A stretch of DNA of 64,000 nt from Rhizobium sp. BK313 (GCF_014193655.1 NZ_JACHZQ010000001.1:930001-994000), one strand, 5' to 3'. Counted from the stretch's first letter, positions 52,078 through 63,066 are shown. Program-made: numbers and translations. Notes: generated by a model not told the origin, from the letters alone.

Positions 52078-54285
52078 TTATGCGGTCGTAAGCACGCGAA
52101 CATCGCCGCGGCGATCGATGACATCGACCACAACCTGTTGGCCCGAGCGGCGAATGGCGACGTCGGCCGAGCCGGTACCAACCTGCAGGCGCCGCAAGAT
52201 GACCTCATTGAGAAAAGCCGGTAGCCGCGGCTCGTTGAGGCTGATGAGCCGGCCGTTCGGCTCGAAATCGAGACCCAGGCAAGACTGCAGCAACAGGAGA
52301 GGGGCAGCCGCCGCCCAGGCTTGTGGCGAGCATGCGACCGGATAGAAGGTCGGGCCCTGCGCGCGCTGCCGCGACATCCCGCAAAAGAGTTCGGGGAGCC
52401 GCCGCAGATCGATATAGGTCGACGCCGCAAACAAGCCCTCGAAAATCCGAATGGCTTGAGCGCGGTAGCCATAACGAACGAGGCCACTGGCGATCAAGGC
52501 ATTATCATGCGGCCAGATCGAGCCGTTATGATAGCTCATCGGATTATAGCGTGCTTCGCTTGAGGCGATTGTGCGAATTCCCCAGCCGCAGAACGACGAA
52601 GCGCCCATCAAGGTGTGGGCAACAACCTTCGCCCGTTCCGGATAGGCAATACCGGTAAACAACGCGTGGCCGGCATTGGAGGAGCGGACCCGGCAGGGAC
52701 GCTTGTCTCCGTCGAGCGCCAGTGCGTAGGTGCCGAGTTCCTCGTCGAAGAAACCTACGTCGAAGATCCGGCGCAGCCCTTCCGCCCTTGCCAGGAATTT
52801 CGACGCGCGTTCCGGCCGCCCCAGCCATCGAAAGATCTCCGCCGCGGCCTCCCAGGCGCCATAGACATAGGCCTGCACCTCCGCGATCGCTATTGGCCCT
52901 TTGGCACGCGTCCCGTCTGCATGGAACACGGAGTCGTGGCTGTCCTTCCAGGCTTGGTTGATCAGCCCTTCTTCAGTCTGCCGACCATATTCGACGAAGC
53001 CATCGCCGTCGCGATCGCCGTATTCGTCGATCCACGTCAGTGCTGCCTCGATATTTGTGAGAATGGTCTCGAGGGTGGCAAGGTCCCCGGTGCGATTCAG
53101 GTATTCGCCTGCCAGCATGACAAACAGCGGTGTTGAATCGATGCTGCCGTAATAGCGCCGGAAGGGCACTTCGCCCAGTTCCGCCATTTCTCCGTAGCGG
53201 ACCTCGTGCAGGATTTTGCCAGGCTCGGCATCAGACGCGGGATCGATCTCGGTCGCCTGATTAGCCGCCAGATGGCAGAGCACGCCTCGGGCGATATGCG
53301 GATCGAACCACAGCGTTTCCAGTGCGGTGATCAGGGCATCGCGTCCGAAGACGGTGCTGAACCATGGAATGCCGGCATAAGGGTAGGGGCCTTCCGGTTT
53401 GTCGGTCAGCAGCATGTATAGATCCGAGACGCTTCGCCGCGCGACCTCATTGAAAATGTCGTTGGACGTCACGATCGAGGCCGCGCGCGACGAAGAAGCG
53501 CGCAATGCCCGGCGGGCGTCACGCAGCCCCAGAAAGAAGGAACCTTGGCCCGGATCGCTTAGGGTATGGTCGCAGCCAATATCGAGAAAAAGTGATCTTG
53601 TGTCATGCGGCTCGAGAACGAGATTATAGATGATATGGTCACTGCCGATGTGGTCCGGTCGAGGGGCAAAGGACAGCCGGGCGAATCGCTTTCGGTCGTC
53701 AAGCCCCATATAAGAGAGCGTAACAGTGTCGTGCTCTATAACGGCGGGAAGGTGGTGGCCCTTCCGCGCTCTTGACGTCCCCCGGACCTCAAACAGATCG
53801 GCGAAATCGCTGGCAAAAGCTATTTCGACCCGCACATGCTGCCGCCGCTCGTCATAGTTTTTGACGGCCAGGCGTTCATAGCAGTGCTGGTTCCACAGGA
53901 AGCGTGTTCTACGAATGTGAATAAGATCGTGCGCAAGGACGAGTTTCCCCTTCTCGTCGAAGAGATCCGGATTGGTCAGATCGCAGGTCATTGTCGCATT
54001 ATCGTCGCGGAGCGTCGACGACAGCAGCATCGGCCGCTTGCCGTTGATGGTCAGGAAAAGATGCGACAGATATCGCGTATCGCGGTGGAAAATGCCCTCC
54101 GGGCTGTCGGGCCCGGCGAGTGCATCCCCATTGTGATCGAACACGGCAAAGATGTCGCCGTGCTTGAGGGTAAGAGGCCGCCGCTCCTGCAAAGAAGCCG
54201 TCGCCGGAATGAAGAACTGGCCCCCTGGGGCGGCCGGGCCTGCCGACGCATCGGCTGGATTGCTGTCTGCAGAGATGCTCGCCAT
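52078..54285 (-). CDS. Amylo-alpha-1,6-glucosidase-like glycogen debranching enzyme
   Basis: 735 residues. N-terminal GDE_N_bis-type beta domain at about residues 35-230 (LKHGDIFAVFDHNGDALAGP, GIFHRDTRYLSHLFLTINGK). An alpha/alpha-barrel glucosidase domain follows, with WFSTVFGRDALITALETLWF, INQAWKDSHDSVFHADGTRA and YHNGSIWPHDNALIASGLVR, which hold the acidic residues expected at the active site. Cytoplasmic. Relatives act on glycogen-like or trehalose-linked glucans. The ATG at 54285 is chosen because the preceding glycosyltransferase ends at 54299, giving a 13-base gap. It forms an operon with that gene. Confidence 0.9.
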   Translation of the reverse strand: MASISADSNPADASAGPAAPGGQFFIPATASLQERRPLTLKHGDIFAVFDHNGDALAGPDSPEGIFHRDTRYLSHLFLTINGKRPMLLSSTLRDDNATMTCDLTNPDLFDEKGKLVLAHDLIHIRRTRFLWNQHCYERLAVKNYDERRQHVRVEIAFASDFADLFEVRGTSRARKGHHLPAVIEHDTVTLSYMGLDDRKRFARLSFAPRPDHIGSDHIIYNLVLEPHDTRSLFLDIGCDHTLSDPGQGSFFLGLRDARRALRASSSRAASIVTSNDIFNEVARRSVSDLYMLLTDKPEGPYPYAGIPWFSTVFGRDALITALETLWFDPHIARGVLCHLAANQATEIDPASDAEPGKILHEVRYGEMAELGEVPFRRYYGSIDSTPLFVMLAGEYLNRTGDLATLETILTNIEAALTWIDEYGDRDGDGFVEYGRQTEEGLINQAWKDSHDSVFHADGTRAKGPIAIAEVQAYVYGAWEAAAEIFRWLGRPERASKFLARAEGLRRIFDVGFFDEELGTYALALDGDKRPCRVRSSNAGHALFTGIAYPERAKVVAHTLMGASSFCGWGIRTIASSEARYNPMSYHNGSIWPHDNALIASGLVRYGYRAQAIRIFEGLFAASTYIDLRRLPELFCGMSRQRAQGPTFYPVACSPQAWAAAAPLLLLQSCLGLDFEPNGRLISLNEPRLPAFLNEVILRRLQVGTGSADVAIRRSGQQVVVDVIDRRGDVRVLTTA

Positions 54286-54298
54286 ACCAACATGTCTC

Positions 54299-55393
54299 CT
54301 ATGCCACGACCTGGAGATCAAGATCCTGTCCGTTGGCACGGCGCAACGGCGCCGCCTTGGTGCGAACACCGGGCAGATTGCGATAAATGTGGAGGTAATC
54401 GCGCGCCATTCGCCGAGCAGAGAAGCGCTTTTCGAAGGTCTCGCGTACCTTGCGACGATCCATACGCAGCGCCCATTCGACGTTCTCGGCGGCTTCCGTC
54501 ACGCTATCGACCAGGATGCCCGAGATACCGTTGTCGACAACCTCGGGGACTGAACCACATCCGAAGGCAATCACCGGTGTGCCGCAGGCCATCGCTTCGA
54601 TCATCACCAGTCCGAACGGCTCCGGCCAGTCGATCGGGAACAGCAGTGCGTCCGCATTGCCCAGAAACTCCGCCTTCTGATGTTCGTTGATCTCGCCGAT
54701 GAACTCGACGTTCGGATGGCTCCTGATCATCGGCTCGATCATCGTTTCCCAATAAGCCTTGTCTGCATTGTCGATCTTTGCGGCCACCTTTAAGGGCATG
54801 CCAACTTTTGCAGCGATTTCGATCGCCCGGTCGGGTCGCTTTTCGGGAGATATCCGCCCCAGGAAGGCGAGGTAGTTGCCTTTGGGCTCCTTCGTGAAGG
54901 GCAGCATGTTGAGAGGCAGGCCATGATAGACCGTCCCCGACCAGTTGACCGGTGGCATTGGCCGGCGCTGGTCGATGGAAATCGACACCAAAGGAATATC
55001 GGAAAAGGCCCGGTAGAAAGGCTTGAGATCGGGCAGGTCCAGACGTCCATGCAATGTTGTGACCGTGCGATCGGCGAATTCCCGAATCAGGGGGAAATGC
55101 AAGAGATCGATGTGGAAGTGAAGTACATCGAATTCATGCGCCCGCCGCCGGATTTCCTCCAGCATCACAACCTGATGCGGCAGATGGTCTTTGATGGCCG
55201 GATTGAGCCGCAACGCGACATCCGAGCACGAAATCAGGCGCGCGTTGGTGAAGGAGTCGCCGCTGGCAAAAAGTGAGACGTCGTGGCCCTGGGCGACAAG
55301 TTCTTCGGTGAGATAGGAAACAATACGTTCGGTTCCCCCATAGAGTTTGGGCGGAACGCTCTCGGCGAGTGGGGCGATCTGAGCGATCTTCAT
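54299..55393 (-). CDS. Glycosyltransferase family 4
   Basis: 364 residues. N-terminal GT-B half (KIAQIAPLAESVPPKLYGGT, ERIVSYLTEELVAQGHDVSL) and the GT4 nucleotide-sugar part (FLGRISPEKRPDRAIEIAAK, WPEPFGLVMIEAMACGTPVI with the E-x7-E-type pair). GGAGG precedes the ATG at 55393. It transfers a sugar from a nucleotide donor with retention; the acceptor is unknown. Coupling to the debranching enzyme suggests glucan or trehalose-type metabolism. Transcribed after two small genes at 55.5-56.2 kb, though a 90-base gap may hold its own promoter. Confidence 0.9.
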   Translation of the reverse strand: MKIAQIAPLAESVPPKLYGGTERIVSYLTEELVAQGHDVSLFASGDSFTNARLISCSDVALRLNPAIKDHLPHQVVMLEEIRRRAHEFDVLHFHIDLLHFPLIREFADRTVTTLHGRLDLPDLKPFYRAFSDIPLVSISIDQRRPMPPVNWSGTVYHGLPLNMLPFTKEPKGNYLAFLGRISPEKRPDRAIEIAAKVGMPLKVAAKIDNADKAYWETMIEPMIRSHPNVEFIGEINEHQKAEFLGNADALLFPIDWPEPFGLVMIEAMACGTPVIAFGCGSVPEVVDNGISGILVDSVTEAAENVEWALRMDRRKVRETFEKRFSARRMARDYLHIYRNLPGVRTKAAPLRRANGQDLDLQVVA

Positions 55394-55482
55394 CGGCAAA
55401 ACCTCCTCAACTGAGTAAAGAGTCGACGGCAAAAACCGGGTTCGCGTCCTCGAAGAGGGACGCGGCAAGTCAGATAGGATCT

Positions 55483-55902
55483 CTACATCTCGAATAGCTG
55501 TCGGCGAAATTCTCCTTTCCGATAGCTGCATGGGCCAACCCCGCCAAACCGACGCGATCGCGGCCTGCGACGATGGGTCGTGGGGACGTCGAAGGAACTG
55601 GACGTGCTTTGCGTGGCAGATTGCTGATCACGCGCATCGAGGCTTCTTAGCGCTTCGATGATCTCATCGTAAGACACGGCTTTATCCGTGCCGGGATACA
55701 GACGAAGCGCTGGAATGGACTCGATGGCAAAGATATCGGACGCCCAGGAAGCAAGAATGGCGCGCTTCTCGTCATCGCTGATGTCGGCGGCGAGCACGTC
55801 GCGAGGGTGACCGAAATGACTTCCCGGATGAAGCAGATGCGCAGCGCTTATTGCTGCGTCCGCGTCCGGACTCTTTTTACTGTTGTTGATGTCCTCTCTC
55901 AT
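55483..55902 (-). CDS. Conserved hypothetical protein
   Basis: 139 residues. The central part is well formed: GSHFGHPRDVLAADISDDEK, RAILASWASDIFAIESIPAL, then DEIIEALRSLDARD; the tail is basic. The phrase F-x-H-P-x-D-V-L-x-x-x-x-x-x-x-E-K-R-A-I-L-A-S-W recurs in a rhizobial family of unknown function. Its ATG lies within the upstream gene's last codons (26-base overlap), so the two are coupled. Confidence 0.75.
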   Translation of the reverse strand: MREDINNSKKSPDADAAISAAHLLHPGSHFGHPRDVLAADISDDEKRAILASWASDIFAIESIPALRLYPGTDKAVSYDEIIEALRSLDARDQQSATQSTSSSFDVPTTHRRRPRSRRFGGVGPCSYRKGEFRRQLFEM

Positions 55903-56185
55903 TTTCTGGCTCCATAGATAAATCGATGGTTCCTGGGTTGATATTCCGGAACTTATCAAGATGCGCGTACCGCTCCTTACGAGCCACCGGTATGTCGGCG
56001 ATTTTCATCGCCTCTGACAGTAGTGCGTCGCGCTCTCGCACGCCCCTGTTGAACAATCTGGCGACTGTTGTCGTCAGCGTTCCGATAGAGAACGGGTCGT
56101 CCGTTACCCCTTTCGCACGGGCAATCTCTTTTACGACGCTGGCGCACAGGCGCGCCTCTTCTTTCGACGGCAAGTTCAACGTCAT
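55877..56185 (-). CDS. Hypothetical helical protein
   Basis: 102 residues. SKEEARLCASVVKEIARAKG, then TLTTTVARLFNRGVRERDAL and a C-terminal extension. The helix pair with a cysteine and the R-G-V-R-E-R-D-x-L end loosely resembles the small proteins at 32657 and 44043. First of a coupled gene pair. Lies between groEL and the hypothetical gene. Confidence 0.65.
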   Translation of the reverse strand: MTLNLPSKEEARLCASVVKEIARAKGVTDDPFSIGTLTTTVARLFNRGVRERDALLSEAMKIADIPVARKERYAHLDKFRNINPGTIDLSMEPENERGHQQQ

Positions 56186-56237
56186 TTAACGCTCCACATG
56201 CAGCCCGCCCCCGCGAAGGGGCGGGCCTCATCGACCG

Positions 56238-57926
<1,689 letters not shown>

Positions 57927-58241
57927 TCAGGCGGCTTGCTTCTGTTCCGCCTGGGCTTCGATGATGCCCATGACATCGCTTTCCTTCATGATCAGCAGGT
58001 CTTCGCCGTTGATCTTGATCTCGGTGCCGGACCATTTTCCGAACAGGATGCGATCGCCGGCCTTCACGTCGAGCGCCTGGATCTGGCCGGCCTCATTGCG
58101 CGTGCCGGGACCGACGGCGATGACCTCGCCTTCCTGCGGCTTTTCCTTGGCAGTGTCGGGAATGATGATGCCGCCCTTGGTCTTTTCTTCGGATTCGACC
58201 CGGCGGACGAGAATGCGATCATGAAGCGGTCGGAACGACAT
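57927..58241 (-). CDS. groS: Co-chaperonin GroES
   Basis: 104 residues: [40 protein letters not shown] and the mobile loop region are standard. It caps the GroEL ring. GGAGGAAAAC precedes the ATG. First gene of the groESL operon. Confidence 0.97.
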   Translation of the reverse strand: MSFRPLHDRILVRRVESEEKTKGGIIIPDTAKEKPQEGEVIAVGPGTRNEAGQIQALDVKAGDRILFGKWSGTEIKINGEDLLIMKESDVMGIIEAQAEQKQAA

Positions 58242-58386
58242 GTTTTCCTCCGTTGAGCAAAAAAGATGACGTTGATCCCTGGCCGGACCGGATGACCAGT
58301 CCGGGCGGGTACGAACCTCGAATGAGCGTTCGCGAGGAAAATTTATTTTCGGGATTTTTCGATTTCAAGAGGTCAGAATGAAAAAA

Positions 58387-58413
58387 TTAGCACTCGTGTT
58401 ACATGGCTGCTAA
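58387..58413 (-). promoter_or_regulatory. CIRCE operator, right half degenerate
   Basis: TTAGCACTC (58387-58395), 9 bases, GGCTGCTAA (58405-58413). The consensus right half is GAGTGCTAA, so two positions differ. The HrcA repressor binds such elements. It lies about 145 bases before groES. Confidence 0.8.
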
Positions 58414-58516
58414 CACACTGGAAAGAAACAGCAAAGCTTAGAGGAGCGTTCAGAAATCAGTTGATGACCGCAAAATTTTGCGCCACTTTTGCAATGTCAT
58501 GAAACGGAGATGAAGC

Positions 58517-58789
58517 ATGCAATTCTCATCGGATCTGGAGCGTCAGCTCAATGGCTATGGTCTCACCACCGCGCACATCCTCTACCGCATTCCCGATTTC
58601 GAATCCGTGCTGCAAACCTACGTCTGGCAGGACTACGATCTCGCACCTGATTTTCCCGAAATGCACAGGTTCCTGGACTTCTGGCGCGACAGCCTCGACG
58701 GGCCGCTGCATTCCGTCCGTTACACCCACCAGCGCCTGATCGGACCGAATGAATGGCGCCGTGTCGAAGGCGAGTTCAAGCTGCACTGA
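58517..58789 (+). CDS. Usg family protein
   Basis: 90 residues matching the Usg family throughout: ERQLNGYGLTTAHILYRIPD, VWQDYDLAPDFPEMHRFLDF, GPLHSVRYTHQRLIGPNEWR. Usg proteins are small conserved alphaproteobacterial proteins, named for a position near the trp genes in Caulobacter; the function is not established. GGAGAT precedes the ATG. Confidence 0.92.
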   Translation: MQFSSDLERQLNGYGLTTAHILYRIPDFESVLQTYVWQDYDLAPDFPEMHRFLDFWRDSLDGPLHSVRYTHQRLIGPNEWRRVEGEFKLH

Positions 58790-58883
58790 GGTCTTGAATC
58801 CGGATTTTTCTCTTCTTAGCTGTTTCGCGATCGAGGCTAGATGAGCTCGGTCGCATCGCACGTCGGTTCAGAGTGAGACAGAT

Positions 58884-59174
58884 ATGGAAGAGAAGATCAA
58901 GATTATCGAAAACCTCAGCATCGAAGAACGCGAAGAGGTCTTTGTCGATATCGCACGCGTCCTTGAAGGGACTGCACGTGAAGCCTTTGTTGAGGGTGAG
59001 CGCCGCTTCGCTGTGCTTTCCGCCAATATGGCCGAGGCGATCCGTATCAATGCCGACGAGTTGGCGCGCGACGATGTGCGGAACGCCACGCGCGTACTGC
59101 AGCAGGCGACGGCCATGATCTCGCGGTTCAATGCCGTACATCCCTATCGGATGACGAGTCACTCAGTCCACTAA
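58884..59174 (+). CDS. Hypothetical helical protein
   Basis: 96 residues, all-helical and acidic (EEKIKIIENLSIEEREEVFV, DIARVLEGTAREAFVEGERR, NADELARDDVRNATRVLQQA). It looks like a short helical bundle or dimerisation protein. Same strand as usg, 94 bases after it. No family recognised. Confidence 0.6.
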   Translation: MEEKIKIIENLSIEEREEVFVDIARVLEGTAREAFVEGERRFAVLSANMAEAIRINADELARDDVRNATRVLQQATAMISRFNAVHPYRMTSHSVH

Positions 59175-59952
59175 AGATGTGAACCCGCCAGGAATTCTGA
59201 GTCCGCCCGCCACCAAGGTTTGAGCCTATCGACTGCCAAATTACGATAGCAACCCCCGCTCTGGCGCGCACAATTAGGGAGTTGATGGAGACTTTCGCTG
59301 AATGTGGAGCGAGCCGTGTCGTCGGCAATCGCAGTTGGTGTCGGCGCAGCGCTGCTGGCAGACGCTTACGCTTCAAAGCATGAGCGGAATGACGTTGATG
59401 CTGCTGGCGGCCGGAGGATTGCCGTTCGCCGATTCCATGAGCGAATGTTTTGTTGGAATGCGCAGAACGAGAATCGTAACCGATGTTCCGCCATCATGCT
59501 CGCCTTTGGGAAGGTGCCATCGAAATCGCCGCAGGTGGAAGATGGTCTTCGGCCTCCAGGGCGAGACGCTTGTCATGCGGATCGAGCGATCACCCTTCGT
59601 GAGCCCAAAGACTTGAAAGCGTCGAGCGCCAGGCCCACAGTCCGCTGGACCTCAGGGATCATGCTGGACCTAATGTCGGCTGAAACCTCGATCTACCCCT
59701 TAAGCGGCGCGTCAGAGTGCGAAGGAAACGTTTCTTCGCATGACGCCACATTGCGCCAATGGGAGCTAAGCCATTACTCGCACTCTGCTCATCCTCTCTC
59801 AGCTGGACAAAGCTAAGTGAGAAGTCGTCCAGCCATTTTTCGTGTCAGAGACTTGAACAAAGATCGGCCTTTTACCAAATCAAAAACACCAACCTGACGG
59901 CCAGTACTCTCAAACCCGTATCGAAAAAGACGAGCCAAGACAGGAGGTTCTA
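59175..59952. other. Gene-poor, no family recognised
   Basis: Several frames are open (for example 59304-59816 plus) but none is recognisable. No stress-type promoter seen. Confidence 0.35.
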
Positions 59953-60144
59953 ATGGCGCGTGGCATGTTTGAGAAGCCCATTCACCTCAGTGAAAGAAAT
60001 TGTAAACCAGGAAGAGGCGCGCGACCGGAGTTTTTCTCGCAGGTCGTGCCCTTTTTCCCCGCGAGTGACAGCAACTTTTTCGATCTGTTGCGGGCGCTAG
60101 GCGAATTGGAACTGCCGGAGGACTGCCATGCAGCAGCAGCTTAG
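59953..60144 (+). CDS. Small hypothetical protein
   Basis: 63 residues with a strong ribosome binding site (CAGGAGGTTCT). Basic start, then SQVVPFFPASDSNFFDLLRA and LGELELPEDCHAAAA. Overlaps the next gene by 17 bases. Function unknown. Confidence 0.5.
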   Translation: MARGMFEKPIHLSERNCKPGRGARPEFFSQVVPFFPASDSNFFDLLRALGELELPEDCHAAAA

Positions 60145-60289
60145 TAGAAAGCGAGCTCCCAGGGGCGCCGGCCATATCAAGGATCTAGTTGCCGCAGTGT
60201 CGCTCCTTCTGAAAATCGCGTTCAATGTGATCTTTTGGAAGGTTATGCACAGTAAGCGAGCCTCAGACGTGGCGTTCGATCGCTCGTGA
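60128..60289 (+). CDS. Small membrane peptide
   Basis: 53 residues: a basic start (QQQLSRKRAPRGAGHIK), one hydrophobic helix (DLVAAVSLLLKIAFNVIFW) and a polar tail. CCGGAGGACTGCC precedes the ATG and lies inside the preceding gene, so translation is probably coupled. Function unknown. Confidence 0.5.
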   Translation: MQQQLSRKRAPRGAGHIKDLVAAVSLLLKIAFNVIFWKVMHSKRASDVAFDRS

Positions 60290-60688
60290 TTGCCAGACCA
60301 GAAGATTAAGCGGTGCAAACATTCGAGGGGTCGCACTCGCTTTTCGTTCCTTTTGAGTACCACCCATTGCGATCGACCCAGGGGACGGACAGCCTCCCCG
60401 GGCGACTAGTGCCCTGTACCCTGTCGGACGCCGGCAAGCGCGAATTCGCGCACTTGCGCCGAGCGCTCAACAAAAAAATAATGGAGCTACTTGCTGGGCG
60501 GCCGGTAAGACGCGGCTGACCCAATGACCTTTCGAACTCGCGAAACCCACCACCGCCTCTTCTTTCAAAACACTGAATCTCATTCGGCAGCTGCACCAAG
60601 GCTGTGGAAGATGGTCTGCTGATGAAACGGGCACATGACGTCATTTCAGCGTTTTGTAAAATGACTGGATAAATGCAGGGAGGATTTC
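60290..60688. other. Intergenic, one doubtful frame
   Basis: A GTG-started plus-strand frame at 60313-60519 (68 residues) is possible but has no ribosome binding site and no recognised content. Confidence 0.35.
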
Positions 60689-60802
60689 ATGCTTAAGCCG
60701 TCTCAGTATAGCGTTGAGAAAGAAAAGACCTGCGGCGAGTACACCGTGACCACCATTGAAAAATGGTCGAGTGACGAAGAGAGAGAGAGAGTACTTCACT
60801 GA
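60689..60802 (+). CDS. Small protein with GA-repeat frame slip
   Basis: 37 residues from an ATG with GGGAGGATTTC before it: LKPSQYSVEKEKTCGEYTVT, TIEKWSSDEERERVLH, then TGA. The stop follows a (GA)6G tract at 60779-60791. Adding one GA unit would extend the protein in a protein-like way (EYFTDEEKLTLMQGG) to about 60870. So the gene is either broken at the repeat or switched by it. Family unknown. Confidence 0.45.
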   Translation: MLKPSQYSVEKEKTCGEYTVTTIEKWSSDEERERVLH

Positions 60803-61281
60803 CGAAGAGAAGCTGACTCTTATGCAAGGAGGAGCAACGCCGGCTCGGGCTGGGCTGGTGATACGCTAGGAAGCGTGCGTTGCACACGGGTCGACCGCGC
60901 CTTGAAAGTTGGCTGTCGTAGATCCTCCCAGGCGCGCCCCAAACAGCTGCCCCTGACAAGGCAAGCGGGGGCAACGGACGCATGATCCTCGGTCCGCAGC
61001 ATCGAGCGAACGCCTTCGCAGCGAGTGCCGCCTCGACATACGCGGTAGGGGCGAGCTCGGCGCTTCCATGGGAAGAATAGCGCAGCGCATCTACGCTTTG
61101 CAATACCGAACTCACGATGACCCGGATACGGCCAGCGATGGAGAAACGCCGCAAACGCTGCGTTCGGTTCGTCTCTCATAGCAAAGCGACAGCAGATCCC
61201 GCCACGAGGACCTGTCCACCAAAAATAGGTGGACACCAAATCATGGACGATACTACTAAACTGCTGGTGTAGACTGTTGGT
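60803..61281. other. Intergenic, short inverted repeat
   Basis: No supported gene. TGTCCACC and GGTGGACA form an 8-base inverted repeat at about 61212-61234, near the IS66 scrap, possibly its end. Confidence 0.4.
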
Positions 61282-61400
61282 CGTGACAGCCGCCGTCGAT
61301 ATGACCCTACCTCTCGAGATGAGCTCGTCGCACGGCGTGAATGCCAATCTCGTTCGGAAGTGGATAAAGAAGGCCAGAGAGGAGCGTCCTTGCCTTTGGT
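61282..61400 (+). mobile_element. IS66-type TnpA fragment
   Basis: One frame reads SRRRYDPTSRDELVA and the adjoining frame HGVNANLVRKWIKKARE, the two ends of the helix-turn-helix part of an IS66-type small transposase protein (A-x-x-H-G-V-N-A-N-L-V-x-K-W). A deletion and frameshift join them. No TnpB or TnpC nearby. Confidence 0.65.
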
Positions 61401-61649
61401 CTCGGCATCCAGTTCATATTGCTCCAGATATCTCAGCAGCGAAGGCGCTCGTTAGACCGATTGCGCGGCGAAGGATATGTGTTCTCCTGCGCTGAATAAG
61501 CGCATAAGGTTTTTTCGGGCGACCGTCATAAAAAGGGCTAGCCGAAGCGGGGTAAGGTACGGTCATCAACAAGGATGCCCGCCACCCTCAATATTCTTTC
61601 GCTTCCGGAGTTCCCGCGGCTCGACTTCCCGCCGATCTCCGTCGGAGAC

Positions 61650-61675
61650 GGAACCAAACAATCCGTCGACGTGTT
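61650..61675 (+). promoter_or_regulatory. EcfG-type promoter
   Basis: GGAAC (61650-61654), 17 bases, TGTT (61672-61675), 25 bases before a 24-residue membrane peptide gene. Confidence 0.55.
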
Positions 61676-61700
61676 AAAGCTTTACTGTCAGGAGGCTGAG

Positions 61701-61775
61701 ATGGATCTGGTTACGACACTAGCAGCATGCTTTGCAGCTTGCTCGTTTGTCTTCATAGTTCTCACGCTGCATTGA
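61701..61775 (+). CDS. 24-residue membrane peptide
   Basis: DLVTTLAACFAACSFVFIVL, then TLH and a TGA: one hydrophobic helix with two cysteines. A full GGAGG stands 6 bases before the ATG, and a stress-type promoter is correctly placed upstream, which together make a case for a real micro-gene. A longer frame from 61575 in the same phase is the alternative. Function unknown; single-span stress peptides are known in other bacteria. Confidence 0.5.
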   Translation: MDLVTTLAACFAACSFVFIVLTLH

Positions 61776-62070
61776 ACTCCCCCGCATCTTCATCCATTTC
61801 TCGGATTGAGCGCCGACCGCAGGTAACCCCTCGGCGCTGCAGTCGACATAGGCAGCCCGGTTGGACCGATCTCGAATCTGTTACTTTCCGTATTTGTTCG
61901 GGTCCCCAACTAATGGGTGATTGCCAAACGCACGCCGAAACGCACAGTATAGAAACCACCTTGGCGGCGGCGCGAGCGGTTTCAGCTTCAATGCCCTTTT
62001 ATAATAGTGAACGTAGCCTTGATAGTTTGGGTCCCTGATCCAAGGCAGTCGCCCCTCCGCGATTTTGACA

Positions 62071-62095
62071 GGAACCGTGCCGCAGGCTCTGCGTT
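62071..62095 (+). promoter_or_regulatory. EcfG-type general stress promoter
   Basis: GGAAC (62071-62075), 16 bases, CGTT (62092-62095): perfect, 32 bases before the gene at 62127. Confidence 0.75.
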
Positions 62096-62126
62096 TCCTG
62101 CGTGCAATCTCGACGGAGTCCGCGAT

Positions 62127-62312
62127 ATGGACCAAACACGACGAGACGACGATGCTTGGGCAAGGCGATTTTCCAGCCGTGCGCTGGAGGATGAGCATGT
62201 CCAGCATCTGCGGTCACTTCCAGCGTTTGAAGCGCCATCCAAACCAGATGCCAGACTTCAGACCCTTCTGGAGAGGCTGGCGCAGGCTGAAGCTAAGGGA
62301 AGCGATATATAA
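62127..62312 (+). CDS. Small helical hypothetical protein
   Basis: 61 residues: DQTRRDDDAWARRFSSRALE, then DEHVQHLRSLPAFEAPSKPD and ARLQTLLERLAQAEAKG, acidic and helical. GGAG lies upstream, and the perfect stress promoter is correctly spaced. No family name known. The promoter makes it a clear member of the stress set. Confidence 0.65.
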   Translation: MDQTRRDDDAWARRFSSRALEDEHVQHLRSLPAFEAPSKPDARLQTLLERLAQAEAKGSDI

Positions 62313-63066
62313 TCCTTCGCTGCTCGACCTCTAAAGCTCAACGCGCCTGCAATGGCTTCACCGCCTCGCTCCACTTGGCGAGCTCCCTAGGCGTCGCGTT
62401 GACGATATCCTGGGATTTGCTGATCAATCAAGGCCTCTCATCATTTTGAGCCCAAAATCTGGGGCGCCGCGGCGCGTCGAATTGATGTAGGAGAAGCGAA
62501 TGACGCGAGTTCGGTTGGCTGGGCAGCGACAGGACCGAGGCGGCGTAATATCACGCAACCGTGCGGCTCGAGCTGCGACGAAGCGATTTTGACTAGCCAC
62601 TCTAGCCCGCTGACCACTTGCTCCCTGTTGGCCTCATCCGAAAAAGCTGATTTCCTTCAGGCCAGCTTCCGGTGGGACGGCTGGCCGGAACCCTTCACGG
62701 CATGGCGGAGCAAAAGGCTACCTGGGACTTCAAAAGTTGAGATGATCTGAACTCCGGCGGCAAGCTGGTGCTAGTTCGCCGGGGGTGTCCATTGGAGAGT
62801 GATGAGCAGCGGGGGGAGGCTAACGAGAACCGGCTTCGATTCGATCACGGCAGTCTCGATCTGACATCTCGCGCGACACCAACGAGCAGCAGGAACGATT
62901 CGTCGGGCGCTGTTCGGGAAGGCTGCTCTAGCACGAGACGAGACGCTTTCCCGCTGCCACCCTCCGCGAGTACGTTTCCTGACCGAAGTCTTGATCCTGC
63001 AGATCCCGGTGCCATCTTGAATTCGTATGGCCGCCGCCAAGAGCGGTCTTTTCGGAGGAGATAACA
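62313..63066. other. Gene-poor, one faint fragment
   Basis: On the minus strand near 62340-62420 a short frame (VNATPRELAKWSEAVKPLQ) looks like the end of a solute-binding protein, but nothing precedes it. A plus-strand frame at 62768-63064 is open but unrecognised. Confidence 0.35.

Noticed and set aside
62340..62420. Possible end of a TRAP-type solute-binding protein on the minus strand.
   Set aside because: About 20 residues only; no upstream continuation.
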